DNA from: Nitrospiria bacterium
GTDB taxonomy: Bacteria; Nitrospirota; Nitrospiria; Nitrospirales; UBA8639
Direction: 5' to 3'
Assembly: GCA_030430725.1 (NCBI GenBank)
Contig: JAUIKP010000270.1
Coordinates: 1 to 5,292, forward strand
Length of the DNA: 5,292 bases
Shown piece after piece: positions 1 to 3,504 of this stretch. The notes under the pieces were generated by a model. It did not search any database. It had not been told where the DNA came from and was given only the letters and a program-made list of their open reading frames with translations. The translations under genes were made by a program, and so were the position numbers. Within the stretch, counting starts at the first letter, position 1, and the number at the start of each line of letters is the position of its first letter.

Positions 1-338
1 GCGGGGCGTTTCTCCACGGGCCCTGGGAGCATACGCAACTTCCCCTTCTGCTTGGGGCCTCAGCGGTCCTAGCCAATGTCGTGTCGTTGCTGTTAGTCAA
101 TCATGCGCGGCACTTGCGTGCTCGTCCTCGTGACATTCGACAACTCACAGATCAGGAGCGAGCCAATATTGAATTTATGTTGGGTAATGTCGCCAATCGC
201 GATTTTTCCATTTTGGTATTGCTGAGTGCTGGTTTTGGCTTCCTGCACTGGTTTTTGGCCCTGGCCGCGATTGGCTCGTGGCTCTTTGTCATGTCGATGG
301 CCTGGATGCTTCGCCGCAGTCTCATCCCTCGTGCTTAA
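1..338 (+). CDS. CDP-alcohol phosphatidyltransferase family protein, C-terminal part (5' end outside window)
   Basis: The frame is open from base 3 to the TAA at 336-338, with no stop upstream, so this is the last 111 residues of a longer gene whose start lies left of the window. The GTG at 81 is internal rather than the start, because the frame reads well before it. Visible are a hydrophobic stretch (LPLLLGASAVLANVVSLLLV), a basic soluble segment (HARHLRARPRDIRQLTDQER), the sequence ANRDFS, and two further hydrophobic segments ending in LRRSLIPRA. An NRDF-type motif followed by paired membrane helices is, from memory, typical of the C-terminal half of bacterial CDP-alcohol phosphatidyltransferases, which transfer a phospho-alcohol from a CDP-activated donor in the inner membrane. 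The diagnostic catalytic motif (DGxxAR...GxxxDxxxD) would lie upstream and cannot be seen, so the family call is inference. The 8-base overlap with the next membrane-protein gene implies an operon. Confidence -1.
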   Translation, partial: GAFLHGPWEHTQLPLLLGASAVLANVVSLLLVNHARHLRARPRDIRQLTDQERANIEFMLGNVANRDFSILVLLSAGFGFLHWFLALAAIGSWLFVMSMAWMLRRSLIPRA

Positions 339-1329
339 ACTGCTTTTCCTGGTCGTCGGCCTTGCGGCTCTGGTCGGGATTGTTCTCCACATCGGCCTCG
401 AACCAATTCAGCATACCGTTTCTCAATTAGGTCTCCTACATTTCGGCCTCATCCTCCTTCCCATGATACTGGTATATGGACTAGAAGCCTTGGGATGGCA
501 ACTTACCCTGGGTTCTCATGCTCGCAATGTCGGGTTCATGCGGTTATTTGCCATCCGGATGGCCGGCGAAACCGTGAATGTCACAACTCCCACTGCCTAT
601 GTCGGTGGGGAGCCCTTGAAGGCCTATCTTCTAAAACGATACGGGGTGTCAATGGTGGATGGGTTGGCGTCCGTGATAACCGCGAAAACCACCATGACCC
701 TCGCCCAAGTGCTGTTTATCTTGTTGGGATTAGTGTTGGCTTTTTGGATAATTGGGGATTCAGGGCATTACTGGATGGCGATGTTGGTCAGTGTGGGAGT
801 CTTAGCGTTTGGCGTCGGGCTGTTTGTGTTGCTCCAGCGCCATGGTCTCGGTATGGGGTGCTTGGGCCTATTACGAGCATGTGGTATCAGGTTCTCCTTT
901 CTTGAAAAACGGGAACCTCAATTACAGGAGCTGGACAGTACGGTGAGAGGGTTTTATTCTCAGCACCGGCAGACCTTTTTTGCGGCCTTGGCCGTATTTT
1001 TTTTGGCGTGGATGATGGAAACGCTTGAGGTATATGCCATTCTCTACTTTCTTGGTGTGGGGATCGATGTGTGGGTAGCCCTCTCTATTGCGGCGCTGAC
1101 GGTGCTCATTAAAGGCGGAACATTTTTCATTCCGGGAAGCCTGGGTGCACAAGAAGGGGGATATACCTTACTGTTGATGACTTTTGGTTATTCGGAGGTG
1201 ACGGGAATTACCTTCGCGCTTATTCGACGATTGCGAGAAATTCTCTGGATTGTTTTTGGCCTTATTTGCCTGATGTTCTTGAAGGGCCAGAGTAGTGGAT
1301 CCGACCAGATGAACCCGTTGGAACGGTAG
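331..1329 (+). CDS. Flippase-like / LPG synthase transmembrane-domain protein (HpnL-like)
   Basis: The 332-residue product is very hydrophobic, with about seven or more membrane segments: roughly residues 2-22, 36-55, 112-142, 148-168, 215-232, 234-260 and 297-316. Two blocks identify the family known as lysylphosphatidylglycerol synthase TM region or UPF0104. The first is an ETVN...TPTAYVGGE block at residues 80-94; the second is PGSLGAQEGG at residues 268-277. The ExVN...P.A.VGGE arrangement recalls HpnL, the hopanoid-associated member. Relatives are transporters or flippases of lipid-linked substrates or the membrane part of lipid aminoacyl transferases; no soluble catalytic domain is fused here, so a transport or flipping role is more likely. 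I chose the GTG at 331 because the hydrophobic N terminus follows it directly; the frame extends to a GTG at 226, but that stretch (W-, C- and R-rich) is a shadow of the upstream gene. No Shine-Dalgarno is visible, and translation is probably coupled through the overlap with the preceding stop. Substrate unknown. Confidence -1.
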   Translation: MLKLLFLVVGLAALVGIVLHIGLEPIQHTVSQLGLLHFGLILLPMILVYGLEALGWQLTLGSHARNVGFMRLFAIRMAGETVNVTTPTAYVGGEPLKAYLLKRYGVSMVDGLASVITAKTTMTLAQVLFILLGLVLAFWIIGDSGHYWMAMLVSVGVLAFGVGLFVLLQRHGLGMGCLGLLRACGIRFSFLEKREPQLQELDSTVRGFYSQHRQTFFAALAVFFLAWMMETLEVYAILYFLGVGIDVWVALSIAALTVLIKGGTFFIPGSLGAQEGGYTLLLMTFGYSEVTGITFALIRRLREILWIVFGLICLMFLKGQSSGSDQMNPLER

Positions 1330-1362
1330 GGGAGAAAGGGGTTGATTTTGTGGAAATATTCC

Positions 1363-1389
1363 TTGACTTGAACTCTCAGGGTCTATTGT
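1363..1389 (+). promoter_or_regulatory. Candidate sigma-70 promoter for the 143-residue protein gene
   Basis: In the 109-base gap after the flippase-like gene, TTGACT (1363-1368) matches the -35 consensus at five of six positions. TATTGT (1384-1389) matches the -10 at four of six. The spacer is only 15 bases, shorter than the optimum, so the pair is weak as a unit. It would give a leader of roughly 40 bases before the start codon at 1439. The gene could equally be read through from the upstream operon, since I see no terminator in the gap. Confidence -1.
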
Positions 1390-1438
1390 GAATAATCGGA
1401 CACTCACGGATGGTCGCCCGAGAAAGGACTAGGAAACG

Positions 1439-1870
1439 ATGGATATCGAACTGGGAAATAATACCCTTCGGAATACCGATGGCGTCTTTATCGCTCACGG
1501 CAAAGAACAACTTCGTATTGAGTGGTTGGAAAAGGAGAGTAAGCTGGCATTGAGTATGGGGGTGTATATGCCAACGGGAACGGAAGTGGCCAAATTGCAA
1601 CGCAACGTCTGGGAACACAACCCTGGGGATCGGTTTGTCCTCACGGAGTTGCCGGATAGCGTCAAGGTGGAAGATACGACCCTGAAAACCCTCGTCATGG
1701 AAATTCACAAAAAGCCTCACGAAGCCGTGGCCATCCCTGCTGCGAAATTTTATACCTCGAAAGGCACCTTGTCCGAAGTCTCCACGGAATGGTGGCGGGT
1801 TGGTAATAAAATGGAGCTGACCGGCATCGATGCCGACCTCGAAGGGGGCAGCATCGAACTCCCTGAATAA
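1439..1870 (+). CDS. Hypothetical protein, 143 residues, soluble, probably beta-rich
   Basis: I do not recognise a named family. The ATG at 1439 is preceded by AAAGGA (1423-1428) and AGGA (1431-1434), either of which could serve as ribosome binding site. The product has no signal peptide or membrane segment and is charged, with alternating hydrophobic and polar residues suggesting beta strands. The N terminus (IELGNNTLRNTDG, residues 3-15) and the C terminus (MELTGIDADLEGGSIEL, 125-141) both resemble short parallel-beta-helix turns. The core carries aromatic and charged landmarks: RNVWEHNPGDRF (55-66), KFYTSKG (103-109) and EWWRVG (117-122). These are the residues to use in a profile search. 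A longer frame on the opposite strand (1376-1876) covers the whole gene, but its phenylalanine-rich product looks like an antisense shadow and it lacks a comparable ribosome binding site. Confident that it is a gene, not of its role. Confidence -1.
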   Translation: MDIELGNNTLRNTDGVFIAHGKEQLRIEWLEKESKLALSMGVYMPTGTEVAKLQRNVWEHNPGDRFVLTELPDSVKVEDTTLKTLVMEIHKKPHEAVAIPAAKFYTSKGTLSEVSTEWWRVGNKMELTGIDADLEGGSIELPE

Positions 1871-2117
1871 CTCCACGTCGACAAAATCCCTGCAATTTTT
1901 AGTTGAAGGGCCAAATTTCCGGGATCCTCTTTTTTATTGGTAACGTGGGAAGGGAAACCATGAAAATGGTTCCGGGCTCGTTATGCTCCGTAACGTTTAC
2001 ATTGGCAGTTAAGCCAAATTGTAGATGAGCAGGGGGAAAGCGGGTGTCTGCGTGGTCCTGGCGATCCGACGTCGATATTCTGAAGGCCTTCGAGTATGGC
2101 CTTGCAAAAAAGGGAAC
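1871..2117. other. Convergent intergenic region, no convincing gene
   Basis: These 247 bases separate the plus-strand 143-residue gene from the 3' end of the minus-strand ttuA. They hold a T-tract (1929-1935) with only a weak stem before it, a GAAA-loop hairpin (1953-1973), a short TTGGC/GCCAA inverted repeat (2002-2017), the 10-base palindrome GAAGGCCTTC (2082-2091) and an A-tract (2106-2111) that forms a T-tract on the ttuA message. Short open frames exist on both strands but none is supported by family resemblance. Confidence -1.
1953..1973 (+). other. Hairpin with GAAA tetraloop
   Basis: Bases 1956-1961 (AACCAT) pair perfectly with 1966-1971 (ATGGTT) around the loop GAAA, and GG (1953-1954) pairs with CC (1972-1973) past a single bulged A. 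A GNRA loop forms on plus-strand RNA only, i.e. in the 3' region of the upstream gene's transcript. There is no T-tract immediately after it, so it is not a standard intrinsic terminator; it could be a transcript-end stabilising stem or chance. Confidence -1.
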
Positions 2118-2172
2118 CTATTTCACAGTCGTTTTGGCGCGAGCCATCATGCGACAAAAGGAACAGGTTCCC
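2106..2172 (-). terminator. Candidate intrinsic terminator of the ttuB-ttuA operon, overlapping the ttuA 3' end
   Basis: Read on the minus strand, GGGAACCT (2172-2165, inside ttuA) is an exact 8-base complement of AGGTTCCC (2119-2112), which is directly followed by six T residues (2111-2106). The second arm includes the end of the TAG stop codon. The arms are separated by 45 bases, long for an intrinsic terminator, unless the intervening RNA folds. The first arm can also form a competing local stem (GGAAC/GTTCC, 2171-2160). Stem plus T-tract at the correct place supports the call; the loop length weakens it. Confidence -1.
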
Positions 2173-3053
2173 GCAGTCGTGGGTTGGCTGCACACGGTAC
2201 AGGGTTGCAAGGTGGTTTGGTCGATCTGACTCATAGATGAGGCCACAGAAGACGATTTTTCCTGTCTATCAAGGAATCCCCAATAAAACCGTTGTTTGGT
2301 TCCTGGGGATTCCGCTTCTAGACGATTAAGGGCCTCTTTATACACCAACATCTTTGCGCCTTTAGCCATCGGGCATTCTTCGACGAGGTAGTCAATCCGG
2401 TTGACCACGGCATAGGCGGCAATTTCCCGTTCGGTCATTCTGTAGAGCGGTTTTACTTTTTTCGCAAAACCTTCGAGGGAGGCTGGAAGGGTTGGCGACT
2501 GTTTCTGCAAATATTCCTCTTGCCATTGAAGGACATTGCCCAGAAGTCTGGCTGCCTCATCATCTAAATTATGCCCGGTGGCCATGACGTCGTAATGGTT
2601 TTGCCAGGCCACCCGGTTAAACTGATACCGTTTAATCGTGCCACAGGCTGAGCATGTGGGGCGTTTGATCAGATTGGCTATTTCTTTAATTCCCGCTCCC
2701 GCATCTTCTTCCACGGCATGAATAGTGAGTTGGGATCCGCAGGGGTCAGCCACCACTTTGGCAAACTGTTCGACTTTTTCTTTTGATCGGCTGGAATACC
2801 CTGGAATGCCCAAATCCACATACAAGGCATCGACCCGATAGCCTAATTTTAGAAGAATTTCCCAAAGGGTCAGGCTGTCTTTTCCTCCAGATACGGCGAC
2901 CAGAACGCGATCATCAGGAGAAAACATTTGTTGAGCCTTTATGGCTCGTTGCACCTGGGTTCGGACAAATTCCGTGAGACAATCTCCGCAAAACGCCGTA
3001 TTGTGCCGTGGTAATCCCAATACCGCCCGCTTTGGACATTTTCGGCAGCGCAT
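2118..3053 (-). CDS. ttuA: tRNA-5-methyluridine(54) 2-sulfurtransferase TtuA-like (PP-loop ATPase)
   Basis: This 311-residue protein has the full architecture of the TtuA/TIGR00269 branch of the TtcA/Ncs6 tRNA thiolases. An N-terminal zinc-binding set is C3, C6, C22, C25. The PP-loop SGGKDS is at 55-60, and VDLGI follows at 79-83. CSAC (C134, C137) with C227 in EECPMAKGAK correspond by spacing to the three cysteines reported to hold the [4Fe-4S] cluster in Thermus TtuA. K141 and D165 (in GHNLDDE, 161-166) match the reported catalytic pair. A C-terminal zinc set is C285, C288, C297, C300, after a Ser-rich linker (about 266-282). The family activates uridine C2 of tRNA with ATP and inserts sulfur taken from thiocarboxylated TtuB; in thermophiles the target is position 54. 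I chose the ATG at 3053 because the frame upstream (to 3089) lies inside ttuB and the zinc motif begins at once after it. The ttuB stop is 4 bases away. Length is normal and nothing appears broken. Confidence -1.
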   Translation of the reverse strand: MRCRKCPKRAVLGLPRHNTAFCGDCLTEFVRTQVQRAIKAQQMFSPDDRVLVAVSGGKDSLTLWEILLKLGYRVDALYVDLGIPGYSSRSKEKVEQFAKVVADPCGSQLTIHAVEEDAGAGIKEIANLIKRPTCSACGTIKRYQFNRVAWQNHYDVMATGHNLDDEAARLLGNVLQWQEEYLQKQSPTLPASLEGFAKKVKPLYRMTEREIAAYAVVNRIDYLVEECPMAKGAKMLVYKEALNRLEAESPGTKQRFYWGFLDRQEKSSSVASSMSQIDQTTLQPCTVCSQPTTAGTCSFCRMMARAKTTVK

Positions 3054-3057
3054 GAGT

Positions 3058-3252
3058 TTACCCCCCGGAAATGACCGGGCGGATTTCAATGCTATCCCCG
3101 TCCGCCACGGTTTCGTCTTCGGTCAAAAGATCCTGTCCCCGTATGATCAGAAAGGCCTCAGGAATTAAATTGAGTTCTTTGAAAACGTCGGCAACCCGTT
3201 TGGGGCCTTGGATGACCACGTCGCGGGTGGGATGGCTGAGATGGACTTTCAT
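3058..3252 (-). CDS. ttuB: TtuB/MoaD/ThiS-type ubiquitin-like sulfur carrier
   Basis: This 64-residue protein has the size and pattern of the beta-grasp sulfur carriers: an N-terminal strand (MKVHLSH), a helix segment around residues 18-29 (KRVADVFKELNL), a strand (FLIIRG, 34-39), the loop TEDETVADGD (44-53) and a last strand IEIRPVISGG ending exactly in the Gly-Gly tail. In this family the terminal glycine is adenylated by a ThiF/MoeB-like enzyme and converted to a thiocarboxylate that donates sulfur. Adjacency to ttuA, with only 4 bases between stop and next start, favours a tRNA-thiolation role (TtuB) over thiamine (ThiS) or molybdopterin (MoaD) synthesis. Dual use with another pathway, known for Thermus TtuB-type systems, cannot be excluded. 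The ATG at 3252 is the natural family start. There is no Shine-Dalgarno before it, and the candidate promoter sits so close that the message may be leaderless. The activating enzyme is not in the window. Confidence -1.
   Translation of the reverse strand: MKVHLSHPTRDVVIQGPKRVADVFKELNLIPEAFLIIRGQDLLTEDETVADGDSIEIRPVISGG
3061..3066 (-). promoter_or_regulatory. Unusual ribosome binding site for ttuA, made of the last two ttuB codons
   Basis: The only purine-rich element before the ttuA ATG is the run GGGGGG (3066-3061), formed by the two final glycine codons (GGG GGG) of ttuB. It ends 7 bases before the ATG (TAA plus ACTC), an ideal distance, and can pair with the CCUCC anti-Shine-Dalgarno with one G-U wobble. 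It supports the 3053 start and implies translational coupling. Confidence -1.
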
Positions 3253-3260
3253 GAAAATGA

Positions 3261-3290
3261 ATCATAAAGATAGGTTCATGGGATTAGCAA
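3261..3290 (-). promoter_or_regulatory. Candidate promoter of the ttuB-ttuA operon
   Basis: On the minus strand TTGCTA (3290-3285) is followed after 18 bases by TATGAT (3266-3261), which matches the -10 consensus at five of six positions. Transcription would start near 3253-3256, one to four bases before the ttuB ATG at 3252. That agrees with the absence of any Shine-Dalgarno there. The -35 match is four of six, so confidence is moderate. Confidence -1.
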
Positions 3291-3315
3291 CTCATGACAC
3301 TACGCTCTTTTAAAC

Positions 3316-3332
3316 GTTAACCAGAGGTAAAC
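3316..3332. repeat. Small inverted repeat in the divergent ttuB/tkt control region
   Basis: GTTAACC (3316-3322) and GGTAAAC (3326-3332) form an inverted repeat with one mismatch around AGA. Two more pairs (3313-3314 with 3334-3335) follow beyond a mismatch. It lies upstream of the candidate ttuB promoter and could be an operator or a chance feature; no regulator gene is present in the window. Confidence -1.
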
Positions 3333-3412
3333 TTTCTGTTACTCCTATAGAGCCGACATGACCGATTGCTTAAGAACCTATTGGGTAAAAATGTAGAGTG
3401 GAGGAATGAGCT

Positions 3413-3487
3413 ATGATAGGATGTTCATACTCACCGTATCTCACAAAAAATAAACCCTCGTCACCAAAAATAGCTTACTTATTATGA
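3413..3487 (+). CDS. Possible 24-residue leader peptide upstream of transketolase
   Basis: An ATG at 3413 has a GGAGG (3400-3404) at 8 bases, an ideal distance. It opens a 24-codon frame encoding MIGCSYSPYLTKNKPSSPKI followed by AYLL, and the TGA at 3485-3487 overlaps an in-frame upstream ATG (3484) of the transketolase frame as ATGA. The product has no recognisable family and no run of one amino acid's codons, so it is not an obvious attenuator peptide. The ribosome binding site is the main support. It may be a translational-coupling leader or simply chance in an A/T-rich leader. Confidence -1.
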   Translation: MIGCSYSPYLTKNKPSSPKIAYLL

Positions 3488-3493
3488 ATAATG

Positions 3494-3499
3494 AAGGAG
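3494..3499 (+). promoter_or_regulatory. Ribosome binding site that fixes the transketolase start
   Basis: AAGGAG lies 5 bases before the ATG at 3505. The in-frame ATG at 3484 has no such element before it and would add only seven residues (MNNEGAR), so 3505 is the preferred start. Confidence -1.
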
Positions 3500-3504
3500 C
3501 AAGA

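Noticed and set aside
226..330. N-terminal extension of the flippase-like protein to a GTG at 226
   Set aside because: The added residues are Trp-, Cys- and Arg-rich and read out of frame through the upstream gene; the hydrophobic family N terminus begins at the GTG at 331.
1376..1876. 166-codon frame on the minus strand covering the whole 143-residue gene
   Set aside because: Its product is Phe-, His- and Arg-rich, typical of an antisense shadow. It starts at a GTG without a clear ribosome binding site, and the plus-strand gene has both a start and a Shine-Dalgarno.
1907..1936. Terminator for the 143-residue gene
   Set aside because: There is a T-tract at 1929-1935, but the preceding stem (AGGG with TCCT, a mismatch beyond) is too weak to support the call.
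1960..2028. 22-codon frame with a good AAGGG ribosome binding site (starting MKMVPGS)
   Set aside because: Too short, no family resemblance I can defend, and the start codon lies inside the GAAA-loop hairpin.
2082..2103. Palindrome GAAGGCCTTC and the nearby AAGGCC/GGCCTT stem as a terminator
   Set aside because: It is followed by A residues on the plus strand and lies after, not before, the T-tract on the minus strand.
1981..2193. 70-codon minus-strand frame over the ttuA 3' end
   Set aside because: Overlaps the conserved cysteine-rich ttuA C terminus in another frame; a shadow.
3054..3089. Extension of ttuA to an upstream start at 3089
   Set aside because: The extra 12 residues come from the other frame of the ttuB end, and the conserved cysteine set begins right after the ATG at 3053.
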